DNA from: Tragulus kanchil
Lineage: Eukaryota > Chordata > Mammalia > Artiodactyla > Tragulidae
Direction: 5' to 3'
DNA length: 64,000 nucleotides
NCBI GenBank assembly: GCA_022376925.1
Contig: JAIOJX010000002.1
Span: 42,493,501-42,557,500 of the forward strand
Part shown: piece after piece, positions 50,881-64,000 of the stretch
Numbering within the stretch: the first letter of the stretch is position 1
Layout: each line of letters begins with the position of its first letter
Translations under genes and position numbers: made by a program
The notes under the pieces: generated by a model
What the model was told of the DNA's origin: nothing
Database searches by the model: none
What the model saw: the letters and a program-made list of their open reading frames with translations, nothing else

Positions 50881-51507
50881 TGTATGAACTTAGAACCTAT
50901 TATACAAAGTGAAGTAAGTCAGAAAGAGAAGGGTAAATATGATTACTTTTTGAATTTGTTCCCCATTGGGCATTTCTGCTATCTTTGTTTTAATGTAATT
51001 TTTTATCAGTTTCTTCTCTGGTTTTTATTCACATTCCCAACCAGACTCATCTTTCTGAAAATATATATCAGCTTGTTATAAACCCTAACTAAAAGCCTTA
51101 GGTCTTTTTTCTGTTCATCTTTGGAACAAAAGCCAAAACTTAGTATGATATTCTAAATAGACTTGACTCTGTGTTTTCCTTATTCATTGGCTTATTTGAT
51201 CAGCATTTATTGTGCACCTTTTGTGTACATGGCAGTTCTACTGGGTAAAGACATAATAGTGATGGAAATAGAATAATCCTCATTCTCACCTGATCTTGTA
51301 TTCTTTTTTTTTTTTTCATATGTGCCATTTTTAATGTTTCAGGACTGACAGCATTGCCAAATCCTACAGTTCGTTTGGTTCATCCATAGCACACACTGGC
51401 TCAAAACTAGCAACAGGCTTTGAGTCCTTCCTGCTTTACTCTTGACAAATTTTCCAAAATTATTATATTTATGAATCTATTTTTTCTTACTTTAAAAAAA
51501 TTCTGGC

Positions 51508-51731
51508 CTCTTTTATTGGTTTTTTATTTATTTATTTTCATCCATCTTTATTCTTTGGCCCGTGAGGGCCTCCCATTGCAGTGGCCTCTCTCATTGCAGA
51601 GCACTGGCTCTTGGTGCATTCGTTCCAGAGTGCTGAGTCATAACTGCACACACTGGTTGAGCCACTCCACAGCACGTGGGATCTTCCCGGGCCAGTAATT
51701 GAACCAGTGCCCCTTGCATTGCAAGGTGGAC
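51508..51731 (-). mobile_element. tRNA-derived ruminant SINE, minus strand
   Basis: CTTTTATTGGTTTTTTATTTATTTATTTTC tail side, CTTTGGCCCGTGAGGGCC body and a head truncated after GCAAGGTGGACT. GATCTTGTATTCTTTT on both sides (51291-51306 and 51733-51748) could be the target duplication, with extra unassigned sequence at 51307-51507. Confidence 0.8.
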
Positions 51732-51749
51732 TGATCTTGTATTCTTTTA

Positions 51750-52066
51750 CCATTATTCCTTGCTTTACTTACTGTCATTCCTGTGCTCTAAACTTCCTTA
51801 AACACATCATGCATTTTCATGTTCCTATGCCTGAATTGTGCTTTTGTTACAATTTGCTGTAATATTTCACCTTCCTTCAGGGCTCTTATATCACCTCCTC
51901 TGAGATATTTTCTCTCATTTCTCTAGAACAGAGATACCTGGAGTAAAAGGCAAACTTGGCCTTGGAGTGCAAAAGGAAGTAAGCAAAGGCTAAGAGTTTT
52001 TGTCAAGAGAGCACAGTGATCATAGCAAACACCCTTTTCCAACAACACAACAGACAACTCTACTCA
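51750..52066. other. Intron 6, nothing recognised
   Basis: Unique sequence without exon signals. Confidence 0.45.
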
Positions 52067-52706
52067 TCAGTTCAGTTCAGTTGCTCAATCATGTCCGACT
52101 CTTTGTGACCCCATGGACTGCAGCATACCAGGCTTTCCTGTCTCCTGAAGCTTGGTCAACCTCAAGTCCATTGACTCAGTGATGCCATCCAACCATCTCA
52201 TCCTGTGTCATCCCGTTCTCCTTTTGCCTTCTATTTTCCCCAACATCAGGGTATTTTCCAGTGAGGCATCTCTGAATCAGGTAGCCAAAGTACTGGAGCT
52301 TAAGCTTCAACATAAGTCCTTCCAATGAATATTCAGGGGTGATTTCCTTTAGAATTCATTGGTTTGATCTCCTTGCAGCCCAAGGGACTCTCAAGAGTCT
52401 TCTCCAACACCACAGTTCAAAGGCATCAGTTCTTTGGCACTTAGCCTTCTTTATCATCCAGCTCTCACATTCATACATGATTTCTGGGAAAACCATAGCT
52501 TTGACTATACAGACTTTTGTTGGCAAAGTCACATCTCTGCTTTTTAATACACTGTCTAAGTTTTTCACAATTTTTCTTCCAAGGAGCAAGCGTCTTTTAA
52601 TTTAAGGCTCAGTCACCATCTGCAGTGATTTTGGAGCCAAGGAAAATAAACTGTCATTGTTTCCATTGCTTGTCCATTCATTCACAATGAAGAGATAGGA
52701 CCGGAT
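52067..52706 (-). mobile_element. BovB 3' part, minus strand
   Basis: Begins with the antisense 3' terminus (CAGTTCAGTTCAGTTGCTCAATC) and runs to GATAGGACCGGATG. It abuts a plus-strand BovB. Confidence 0.88.
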
Positions 52707-52886
52707 GAATGATCTATACCAAAAAGTCTTATTGACCAGGATAACCATGACAGTGTTACTCCCCTTGAGCTACACATCCTGGAGTATGGGGGCCTTAGGA
52801 AGTCAAGTGGGCCTTAGGAAGCATTACTACAAACAAAACTAGTGGAGAGGATGTGATTCCAGCTGAGCTGTTTAAAATCCTAAAAG

Positions 52887-53999
52887 ATGGTGATGTTAAA
52901 GTGCTGCACGCAGTATGTCAGCAAATTTGGAAAACTCAGCAGTGGCCACAGAACTGGAAAAGGTCAGTTTTCATTCCAGGCCCTAAGAAGGGTATGGCAA
53001 AGAATGTTCAAACTACTGAACGATTACACTCATTTCAGATGGTAGTAAGTTTATGCACAAAATTCTTCAAGCTAGACTTCAGCACATGAACCAAGAACTT
53101 CCAGAAGTATAAGCTGGGTTTAGGAAAGGCAGAGGATCCAGAGATCAAATTGCCAACATTTGTTGGATCATAGAAAGAGCAAGGGAATTCCATAAAAACA
53201 TTGGCTTCTCCTTCATTGACTACACTAAAGCCTTTGACTATCTGGATCACAACAAAATGTGGAAAATTCTTAAAGAGATGGGGATACCAGAACATCTTAC
53301 TTGCCTCCTGAGAAACATGTATGTGGGTCAGGAAGCAAAAGTTAGAACCATATATGGTTAAATGACTAGTGTAAAATTGGAAAAGGTGTACGACAAGGCT
53401 ATATATTGTTGCCCTGTTTACTTAGCTTCGACGCAGACTACATCATGTGAAATGGCAGGCTGGATGAATCACAACTTGGAATTAAGATTTCCAGGAGAAA
53501 TACCAACATTGGATATGTGGATGATGCCTCTGTAACACCAGAAAATGAAGAGGAACTAAGATGACAGTGAGAGAGGAGAGTGAAAAAGCTGGCTTGGAAC
53601 TCAACATTCAAAAAATGAAGATCATGGGATCTGGTCCCATCACTTCATGGGAAAAAATTGGAAGCAGTGACAGTTTTATTTTCTTGGGCTCCAAAATCAC
53701 TGTGAACGGTGACTGCAGCCATGAAATTAAAGACACTTGTTCCTTGAAAGGAAAGTTACAACAGACTTAGACAGTGTATTAAAAAAGCAAAGACATCACT
53801 TTGCTCACTAAGATCCATATAAAAAAGATACGGTTTTTTAGTAGTCATGTATGGATGTGAGAGTTGGGCCATAAAGAGGGCTGAGCGCCAAAGAATTAAT
53901 GCTTTCATATTGTGCTGGAGAAGATTCTTGAGGGTCCTTGGACTGCAAGGACATCAAACCAGTCAATCCTGAAGGAAATCAACAATATTCATTGGAAAG
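52887..53999. repeat. Direct duplication L, copy 1 (offset 1131)
   Basis: The block from TGGTGATGTTAAAGTGCTGC recurs at 54016-55134. The joint carries 16 bp of filler (CCATCAAGATTTCCCG) and CACGCAG versus CGCAG near the start. Confidence 0.9.
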
Positions 54000-54015
54000 C
54001 CATCAAGATTTCCCG

Positions 54016-55134
54016 GAAGATGGTGATGTTAAAGTGCTGCGCAGTATGTCAGCAAATTTGGAAAACTCAGCAGTGGCCACAGAACTGGAAAAGGTCAGTT
54101 TTCATTCCAGGCCCTAAGAAGGGTATGGCAAAGAATGTTCAAACTACTGAACGATTACACTCATTTCAGATGGTAGTAAGTTTATGCACAAAATTCTTCA
54201 AGCTAGACTTCAGCACATGAACCAAGAACTTCCAGAAGTATAAGCTGGGTTTAGGAAAGGCAGAGGATCCAGAGATCAAATTGCCAACATTTGTTGGATC
54301 ATAGAAAGAGCAAGGGAATTCCATAAAAACATTGGCTTCTCCTTCATTGACTACACTAAAGCCTTTGACTATCTGGATCACAACAAAATGTGGAAAATTC
54401 TTAAAGAGATGGGGATACCAGAACATCTTACTTGCCTCCTGAGAAACATGTATGTGGGTCAGGAAGCAAAAGTTAGAACCATATATGGTTAAATGACTAG
54501 TGTAAAATTGGAAAAGGTGTACGACAAGGCTATATATTGTTGCCCTGTTTACTTAGCTTCGACGCAGACTACATCATGTGAAATGGCAGGCTGGATGAAT
54601 CACAACTTGGAATTAAGATTTCCAGGAGAAATACCAACATTGGATATGTGGATGATGCCTCTGTAACACCAGAAAATGAAGAGGAACTAAGATGACAGTG
54701 AGAGAGGAGAGTGAAAAAGCTGGCTTGGAACTCAACATTCAAAAAATGAAGATCATGGGATCTGGTCCCATCACTTCATGGGAAAAAATTGGAAGCAGTG
54801 ACAGTTTTATTTTCTTGGGCTCCAAAATCACTGTGAACGGTGACTGCAGCCATGAAATTAAAGACACTTGTTCCTTGAAAGGAAAGTTACAACAGACTTA
54901 GACAGTGTATTAAAAAAGCAAAGACATCACTTTGCTCACTAAGATCCATATAAAAAAGATACGGTTTTTTAGTAGTCATGTATGGATGTGAGAGTTGGGC
55001 CATAAAGAGGGCTGAGCGCCAAAGAATTAATGCTTTCATATTGTGCTGGAGAAGATTCTTGAGGGTCCTTGGACTGCAAGGACATCAAACCAGTCAATCC
55101 TGAAGGAAATCAACTTCGAATATTCATTGGAAAG
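54016..55134. repeat. Direct duplication L, copy 2
   Basis: Second copy, reading on to the true BovB 3' end. Confidence 0.9.
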
Positions 55135-56026
55135 TCTGATTCTCAAGCTGAAGCTCCAATACTTTGGTCCCCTAATGACAATAGCCAACTCATTGGAAAA
55201 AGTTCTGATGCTGGGGAAGATTGAAGGCAAAAGAGAAAAGGGGCAGCAGAGAGTGAGATGGTTAGATAACATCACCAACTCAGTGGATATAAATGTGAGC
55301 AAACTTTGGGAGATAGTCAAGGACAAGGGAAATCTGGTGTTCTGCCGTCCATAGGGTTGGGAAGAGTCAGACAGGGCTTAGTGACTGAACGACAGTAACT
55401 CCTTTGCACCCTGGAAACTTCATTTATTCCAATCTAGTGAGAAAACTAACACATTACTAAATGCTGTCCAGTCTTTAGATTCTAAAATTAATGAGCACAG
55501 AGAAGGGCATTGTAGACTATTTTTAATATATTATTAAAGCTATATGACTTCCCCAGTAGAATCTGAGCTTCATGAGAAAAGAAAGCAGGTCTCACACATC
55601 TTGCTCATTACTCAGCAAGATCTGGTACACATCCAATGCTCAGTTACTGCAGAACTACATAATTATTCTCTTTTTCAGGTCGTTTTAAGTTACTTTTTAA
55701 CATTTAAACTAATCACATTTTTTTGAGATATAAAGAAGTTGTATTTTACTCATCAGTTTAAACTTAGTTTGGATAGAGATAATTACCGTTTTTAAGGTCA
55801 AATGATATTGGAAATAAGAGTGTGGAACTTGACTGTTTTGACACCATTTGTACTCTTTGGTCAAAATCTTTAACTCTTGTTAGAGGTTTCAGGTTCATGT
55901 TCTTTAAGAACTATGATGCTGTGCTGCTTTGATATTATATTACTGTGTAGTGAATTGCACATAGTAGGTTCGATGTTTTCTTTATAGCACATCATCATAC
56001 CAGATGAGGTCTTTAGGTCCCTGGAG
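54888..56026. repeat. Direct duplication M, copy 1 (offset 1138)
   Basis: The block from AACAGACTTAGACAGTG recurs at 56027-57187. Copy 1 is patchy near its end: the GCTCAATAAATATG segment is missing around 55970. Confidence 0.9.
55401..55990. other. Unique intron 6 sequence (copied at 56538-57110)
   Basis: AT-rich, no gene. Present twice through duplication M and partly a third time through duplication N. Confidence 0.55.
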
Positions 56027-57187
56027 ACAACAGACTTAGACAGTGTATTAAAAAAGCAAAGACATCACTTTGCTCACTAAGATCCATATAAAAAAGATAC
56101 GGTTTTTTAGTAGTCATGTATGGATGTGAGAGTTGGGCCATAAAGAGGGCTGAGCGCCAAAGAATTAATGCTTTCATATTGTGCTGGAGAAGATTCTTGA
56201 GGGTCCTTGGACTGCAAGGACATCAAACCAGTCAATCCTGAAGGAAATCAACTTCGAATATTCATTGGAAAGTCTGATTCTCAAGCTGAAGCTCCAATAC
56301 TTTGGTCCCCTAATGACAATAGCCAACTCATTGGAAAAAGTTCTGATGCTGGGGAAGATTGAAGGCAAAAGAGAAAAGGGGCAGCAGAGAGTGAGATGGT
56401 TAGATAACATCACCAACTCAGTGGATATAAATGTGAGCAAACTTTGGGAGATAGTCAAGGACAAGGGAAATCTGGTGTTCTGCCGTCCATAGGGTTGGGA
56501 AGAGTCAGACAGGGCTTAGTGACTGAACGACAGTAACTCCTTTGCACCCTGGAAACTTCATTTATTCCAATCTAGTGAGAAAACTAACACATTACTAAAT
56601 GCTGTCCAGTCTTTAGATTCTAAAATTAATGAGCACAGAGAAGGGCATTGTAGACTATTTTTAATATATTATTAAAGCTATATGACTTCCCCAGTAGAAT
56701 CTGAGCTTCATGAGAAAAGAAAGCAGGTCTCACACATCTTGCTCATTACTCAGCAAGATCTGGTACACATCCAATGCTCAGTTACTGCAGAACTACATAA
56801 TTATTCTCTTTTTCAGGTCGTTTTAAGTTACTTTTTAACATTTAAACTAATCACATTTTTTTGAGATATAAAGAAGTTGTATTTTACTCATCAGTTTAAA
56901 CTTAGTTTGGATAGAGATAATTACCGTTTTTAAGGTCAAATGATATTGGAAATAAGAGTGTGGAACTTGACTGTTTTGACACCATTTGTACTCTTTGGTC
57001 AAAATCTTTAACTCTTGTTAGAGGTTTCAGGTTCATGTTCTTTAAGAACTATGATGCTGTGCTGCTTTTTTGATATTATATTACTGTGTAGTGAATTGCA
57101 CATAGTAGGTGCTCAATAAATATGTATGTTCTTCCATACTTTATAGCACATCATCATACCAGATGAGGTCTTTAGGTCCCTGGAGAC
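56027..57187. repeat. Direct duplication M, copy 2
   Basis: Second copy; includes a false extra BovB 3' end at 56027-56537. Confidence 0.9.
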
Positions 57188-57858
57188 TATGTGTTGTCAT
57201 GCCTCTGCCCTTTATATCTACTGGTCCATATACCTGGACTGTCTTCTTTTCTCCAGTCTCACTTTTAATATCTTCCATCCTCTTCTCTTTTCTCCCTTAC
57301 TTCCACAATAAATCTCCTAATCCTTCAAGTATCAGCTCAATTATCACCTCCTGAGGGAAGCTTTCCCTCTTACTTCTGGTAGACATAAGTACTTCTTCCT
57401 CTAAGTAATTTTGGCACATATTACACAATTCCCATTTTTACTCAATTAAGGCACTTATAATGCTACAAACATTTTAATCTAATGTTCTATAAGTAAAGTT
57501 ACATTGAATTATATGAGTATAGGACTGAACTCCAGAAAATAAGAGGAAGAGACATGGTTCTCTCACTTCTGTATGCTAAATAATGATACCCTCTTTAAAA
57601 ATGTGTAATGGTATTGCTCTTCATTCTAAAATGTGAACGGTAGGTAGTCTAGCATAGTGCCTAGGGACAGTAAAATGTAAATGCTACAGAGTACAAAAGA
57701 GTGTAATTAAAGGCACAAACTCTTAAGCTAGAGTGCTAGAGGTTGACTCACTACCCATATGATCCAGAGCAAATATTTTAATTTCTCTGTGCCTCAGTTT
57801 TCTTGTCTATAACATTGGAAATAATAATAGTACTTACCTATTAACAGTTGTAGTCTCC
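56802..57858. repeat. Direct duplication N, copy 1 (offset 1122)
   Basis: The block from ATTCTCTTTTTCAGGTCG recurs at 57924-58981. Copy 1 ends at GTTGTAGTCTCC. Confidence 0.9.
57640..57858 (+). mobile_element. MIR-like ancient SINE (also at 58762-59035 and 60016-60190)
   Basis: GTCTAGCATAGTGCCTAGGG and ATTTCTCTGTGCCTCAGTTTTC followed by AATAATAATAGTACTTACC show the MIR core. The fuller copy at 58762-59035 keeps the GGCATGTAGTAAGCATGCAG end. Confidence 0.65.
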
Positions 57859-57923
57859 TGTGCATGCTCAGTTTTCTTGTCTATAACATTGGAAATCTCT
57901 TTTTAAAGGTCGTTTTATATGAA
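57859..57923. other. Scrambled joint filler between N copies
   Basis: Contains reordered local words: CTCAGTTTTCTTGTCTATAA, AGGTCGTTTTA and GAATTATTCTC all occur nearby in normal order. Confidence 0.75.
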
Positions 57924-58981
57924 TTATTCTCTTTTCAGGTCGTTTTAAGTTACTTTTTAACATTTAAACTAATCACATTTTTTTGAGATATAAAGAAGTT
58001 GTATTTTACTCATCAGTTTAAACTTAGTTTGGATAGAGATAATTACCGTTTTTAAGGTCAAATGATATTGGAAATAAGAGTGTGGAACTTGACTGTTTTG
58101 ACACCATTTGTACTCTTTGGTCAAAATCTTTAACTCTTGTTAGAGGTTTCAGGTTCATGTTCTTTAAGAACTATGATGCTGTGCTGCTTTTTTGATATTA
58201 TATTACTGTGTAGTGAATTGCACATAGTAGGTGCTCAATAAATATGTATGTTCTTCCATACTTTATAGCACATCATCATACCAGATGAGGTCTTTAGGTC
58301 CCTGGAGACTATGTGTTGTCATGCCTCTGCCCTTTATATCTACTGGTCCATATACCTGGACTGTCTTCTTTTCTCCAGTCTCACTTTTAATATCTTCCAT
58401 CCTCTTCTCTTTTCTCCCTTACTTCCACAATAAATCTCCTAATCCTTCAAGTATCAGCTCAATTATCACCTCCTGAGGGAAGCTTTCCCTCTTACTTCTG
58501 GTAGACATAAGTACTTCTTCCTCTAAGTAATTTTGGCACATATTACACAATTCCCATTTTTACTCAATTAAGGCACTTATAATGCTACAAACATTTTAAT
58601 CTAATGTTCTATAAGTAAAGTTACATTGAATTATATGAGTATAGGACTGAACTCCAGAAAATAAGAGGAAGAGACATGGTTCTCTCACTTCTGTATGCTA
58701 AATAATGATACCCTCTTTAAAAATGTGTAATGGTATTGCTCTTCATTCTAAAATGTGAACGGTAGGTAGTCTAGCATAGTGCCTAGGGACAGTAAAATGT
58801 AAATGCTACAGAGTACAAAAGAGTGTAATTAAAGGCACAAACTCTTAAGCTAGAGTGCTAGAGGTTGACTCACTACCCATATGATCCAGAGCAAATATTT
58901 TAATTTCTCTGTGCCTCAGTTTTCTTGTCTATAACATTGGAAATAATAATAGTACTTACCTATTAACAGTTGTAGTCTCCG
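57924..58981. repeat. Direct duplication N, copy 2
   Basis: Second copy, continuing into the exon 7 region. Confidence 0.9.
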
Positions 58982-59046
58982 GCATGTAGTAAGCATGCAG
59001 TAAGTCTTGGTTAATAGTATTTGTAATATATAGTATAATATTTTAG

Positions 59047-59175
<129 letters not shown>

Positions 59176-59341
59176 TGAGTGATTAAGGAGTGAACAGTTG
59201 ATAGATACATTCTGATGTGTGCAGGATTTTCCACACATACCTGAGTTTGGAGCCCTGGTAGAAGGGAAGAAGGTTTTGCTATCATCCAAAATAAGAAATA
59301 AGGAGTTGGGAAAGAAAATAGCAGTTATACAACTCCTTCAT

Positions 59342-59551
59342 GGGCTTCCTGGGTGGCTCAGTGGTAAAGAATCTGCCTGTGATGCAGGAGATGTGGGTTC
59401 GATCCCTGGGTCAGGAAGACCCCCTGAAGGAGGGCATGGCAACCCACTCCAGTATTCTTGCCTGGAGAATCCCATGGATAGAAGAGCCTGGTGGGCTATA
59501 GTCCATTGGGTTGCAAAGAATCAGACATGACTGAAACGACTGAGCACAAGC
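59342..59551 (+). mobile_element. Bov-A2 SINE with 13-bp target duplication (repeated at 60504-60713)
   Basis: GGGCTTCCTGGGTGGCTCAG head and full body to ACTGAGCACAAGC, flanked by ACAACTCCTTCAT at 59329-59341 and 59552-59564. Confidence 0.92.
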
Positions 59552-60014
59552 ACAACTCCTTCATAAGGTCTATTTCAGTATCTTAATATAATATTTCGGG
59601 GATCTTCTGTGCCATGAATTTTGGCATTTTGTATGATTTGTTTTAGTTATCTGTTATATTTCTTATATTTACTATATTTTACAGGTTCTTTGACATCTAT
59701 TTTTAAAATCATGGAAATTGGAAATGTAACTTTTTTGTTTTAGTTTAAGAGATGCTTTCTGAATTTATCATATAAGCTTGGTCTTTTATGTAGAAAATAG
59801 GTAGAGGGCTTCCCTGGTGGTCCAGTGGGGTAGGGACACTGCCATGCAGTGCAGGGGGTGCTGATTCAAGTGATTGGACTGATGTGTCCAACTGCCGAGC
59901 CGGAGTTCTGGAGTGCATGCGCTGAGAGCCGGTGCTCTGCAGTGAGAGAGGGCACTGCAATGGGAGGCCCACACAGGCCAAAGAACAAAGATAGGTGAAA
60001 ACAGATAAATGAAA

Positions 60015-61176
<1,162 letters not shown>

Positions 61177-61618
61177 GACCAATAGAAGTGGCCAAAAAGA
61201 AAAGTAGAAATTTCCTTGACTTGTCTCTGTGCAGTTTCACTTTAAACACTGAGTTATGTGTATGTGATCTAATTACCATGGGTCTGTGATTAAAAATCCT
61301 TCTGAAGGCATGCATTTCACCTGTAATCAGATATTCTTTGCAACTCATAATTATCACTTATGTCGTTAGAGACATTGCTCAAAAAGTTCACAGGGTCTCT
61401 GTTCCCTCACCCCAAATAATTTAATTCTCATACTTTTTTGTTTTCATGTATAGTAAGAATTTATAATCTCAACTAAGATGTTACCTTGAAGGCCCAGGCG
61501 AAATTTGTTAACTTTAATTTATTTCTGTTGTTATGTAAGCTGAAAATAATGCTAAGGAACATTTGGCTTATGGGGTGTCAAATATTAACATGGAGATGGT
61601 TGTATGAATTTATTAAGT

Positions 61619-62739
61619 AGTTTGAAGGATGGAAAATAGAAAAATTACCTGAGTAAGTGAAGCTTGACTGAATAGCTTATTTGTTTGGCACTTCAATTAT
61701 AAAAATAATCAAATTAATGGAAAAATAATTCAAATGCACATATTAAACCACTTTATTCAGAGTAGCACTGTGTTAAGCACTGTCTTAAAAGGACTAAATA
61801 GTCATTGAAACTTTTTCCTTGGACCTTAATATCTAGGAAAAATCATGTGCATTTTATTTAACATATATTTACTGAGTGCCTTCTCTATGCAAAGGTGCTG
61901 AGAAAGATACAAAAACATTTGTGACAAAATGCTTGCCATCAAGGAGCTTTAGTCTACAAGTATCGGTATGAGTTTTATGTGAATAAAAAGTCTATACTTT
62001 TAAAGAAATTCAAAGAAAATTGAAGTATAGAAACTGTAGCCAGTACTGATAGAACTAGGTTTGAGACCGTTGCCTATGACGCTTTATGCCTGCCTAGGGA
62101 AGGCTGAAGGTCTCCCAAGGATCCCGTGTGTGCTTGCTCTGTCTCATGTCTGTGTTTTTGAAAATTATTGTCACCTAGACTTCCAGTTGTTAGTAGAGAA
62201 AAAAACAATCATTTTTATTAATCAACGTGCATGTGTACTTTGGGCTTTCTAGGTGACACTAGTAGTAAACAATGCACCTGCCAGTGCAGAAGATACATGA
62301 GACTATGAGACACAGGCTCCTTCCCTGGGTGGGGAAGATCCCTTGGAGGAGAGCATGGCAATCCACTCTAGTATTCTTGACTGGAGAATCCCATGGACAC
62401 AGGAGCCTAATGGGCTACAGTTCATGGGGTTGCACAGAGTTTGGACACAACTGAAGCGACTTAACAGAGACTCAAGAGCACATACGTGTATTCTTCATGT
62501 TGGTCTGTTCCTTTTCATCATTAACAGAAGGCTGAAATTATTCGGCAGATTTAGGTATGGTTTTCTCTGGGATCTCCTTGAGTATGGTATTACTACATAC
62601 TTGTTTTCTTCTTTTCCTATTATTTTGAGAAAAGAAGAAAAGAAATTCCTCCTAAATAGTTTCTACCTGAGTCATTTTCTGTGTTTTCTAAATCAAATGA
62701 CAGTAGTACCCTTTCTTCCATCACACTTAGATTAAATAT
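61619..62739. repeat. Direct duplication P, copy 1 (offset 1122)
   Basis: The block from AGTTTGAAGGATGGAAAATAG recurs at 62740-63856. Confidence 0.9.
62247..62470 (+). mobile_element. Bov-A2 SINE, diverged (repeated at 63369-63592)
   Basis: GCTTTCTAGGTGACACTAGTAG head, GGAGGAGAGCATGGCAATCC body, CACAACTGAAGCGACTTAACAG end. Confidence 0.85.
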
Positions 62740-63856
62740 TAGTTTGAAGGATGGAAAATAGAAAAATTACCTGAGTAAGTGAAGCTTGACTGAATAGCTT
62801 ATTTGTTTGGCACTTCAATTATAAAAATAATCAAATTAATGGAAAAATAATTCAAATGCACATATTAAACCACTTTATTCAGAGTAGCACTGTGTTAAGC
62901 ACTGTCTTAAAAGGACTAAATAGTCATTGAAACTTTTTCCTTGGACCTTAATATCTAGGAAAAATCATGTGCATTTTATTTAACATATATTTACTGAGTG
63001 CCTTCTCTATGCAAAGGTGCTGAGAAAGATACAAAAACATTTGTGACAAAATGCTTGCCATCAAGGAGCTTTAGTCTACAAGTATCGGTATGAGTTTTAT
63101 GTGAATAAAAAGTCTATACTTTTAAAGAAATTCAAAGAAAATTGAAGTATAGAAACTGTAGCCAGTACTGATAGAACTAGGTTTGAGACCGTTGCCTATG
63201 ACGCTTTATGCCTGCCTAGGGAAGGCTGAAGGTCTCCCAAGGATCCCGTGTGTGCTTGCTCTGTCTCATGTCTGTGTTTTTGAAAATTATTGTCACCTAG
63301 ACTTCCAGTTGTTAGTAGAGAAAAAGACAATCATTTTTATTAATCAACGTGCATGTGTACTTTGGGCTTTCTAGGTGACACTAGTAGTAAACAATGCACC
63401 TGCCAGTGCAGAAGATACATGAGACTATGAGACACAGGCTCCTTCCCTGGGTGGGGAAGATCCCTTGGAGGAGAGCATGGCAATCCACTCTAGTATTCTT
63501 GACTGGAGAATCCCATGGACACAGGAGCCTAATGGGCTACAGTTCATGGGGTTGCACAGAGTTTGGACACAACTGAAGCGACTTAACAGAGACTCAAGAG
63601 CACATACGTGTATTCTTCATGTTGGTCTGTTCCTTTTCATCATTAACAGAAGGCTGAAATTATTCGGCAGATTTAGGTATGGTTTTTCTCTGGGATCTCC
63701 TTGAGTATGGTATTACTACATACTTGTTTTCTTCTTTTCCTATTATTTTGAGAAAAAAGAAGAAAAAGAAATTCCTCCTAAATAGTTTCTACCTGAGTCA
63801 TTTTTCTGTGTTTTCTAAATCAAATGACAGTAGTACCCTTTCTTCCATCACACTTC
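62740..63856. repeat. Direct duplication P, copy 2
   Basis: Second copy. Differs from copy 1 by homopolymer length (GAGAAAAGAAG versus GAGAAAAAAGAAG) and a few substitutions. It continues into CATTTGTTTC. Confidence 0.9.
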
Positions 63857-64000
63857 ATTTGTTTCATATACCTTTTCTTATTTCTTAGGCAACAGTTTTG
63901 TGAGATAGTTAAGACGGGCATTCTCGTTTTACTTATGAAGAAACTAATGCAGAAAAATTATATATTCTAGTGGTTTTTTTTGTTGTTGTTTAAAGCAGCC

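Larger units (their letters stand above)
52707..55400 (+). mobile_element. BovB (RTE) LINE, plus strand, 3' half, internally duplicated
   Basis: Starts GATCTATACCAAAAAGTC and proceeds through the reverse-transcriptase region (encoding GLELNIQKMKIM and FLGSKITVNGDC) to the 3' terminus GGCTTAGTGACTGAACGAC. Multiple stops make it inactive. Duplication L lies inside it, so its true length is about 1.56 kb. Confidence 0.88.

Noticed and set aside
53561..54901. Two 69-aa frames with LINE-like sequence
   Set aside because: Both are the same degraded BovB ORF segment repeated by duplication L.

Overview
This is mammalian nuclear DNA, most likely from a pecoran ruminant. The interspersed repeats are Bov-A2, Bov-tA and related tRNA-derived SINEs, BovB (RTE) LINEs and ruminant L1. 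There are no bacterial features. I cannot name the species from the sequence.

The window holds the head-to-head NBN / DECR1 locus. At the left end, on the minus strand, is NBN coding exon 1 (nibrin) with its CpG-rich promoter, which contains five tandem CCCGGAAG (ETS-type) octamers. An intergenic stretch full of repeats follows (about 0.7-20 kb). DECR1 (mitochondrial 2,4-dienoyl-CoA reductase) then runs on the plus strand: exon 1 at 20058, exon 2 near 36.0 kb, exons 3-5 at 38.6-40.0 kb, exon 6 at 49.7 kb and exon 7 near 59.1 kb. The last DECR1 exons lie beyond the right edge. The exons I can read join in frame into 240 residues. These include the SDR cofactor glycine motif and the catalytic Tyr/Ser/Lys. 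The two genes are unrelated in function: NBN acts in DNA double-strand break repair, DECR1 in oxidation of polyunsaturated fatty acids.

Intron 1 of DECR1 contains a dead HNRNPR retrocopy (minus strand, about 27.9-32.1 kb). It sits inside a BovB LINE and has itself been split by two SINEs. A 5'-truncated L1 with a 13-bp target-site duplication ends about 170 bp upstream of the DECR1 start codon. Most other non-exonic sequence is SINE, L1, BovB or MIR-like, with unique intronic stretches between.

The strongest unexpected signal is technical. Sixteen adjacent direct duplications, each about 1.06-1.2 kb with offsets of 1084-1208 bp, run through the window. They ignore biology: they copy unique introns, parts of repeats, and DECR1 exons 2 and 7, and many are chained at a spacing of about 1.85-2.1 kb. 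Copies differ mainly in homopolymer length, and several joints carry scrambled filler. This looks like overlapping sequence pieces concatenated without merging. Removing the redundant 18 kb leaves a locus of about 46 kb. I did not find evidence for a new biological system; the nested insertions, the ETS array and the SINE family are the biological points worth checking.
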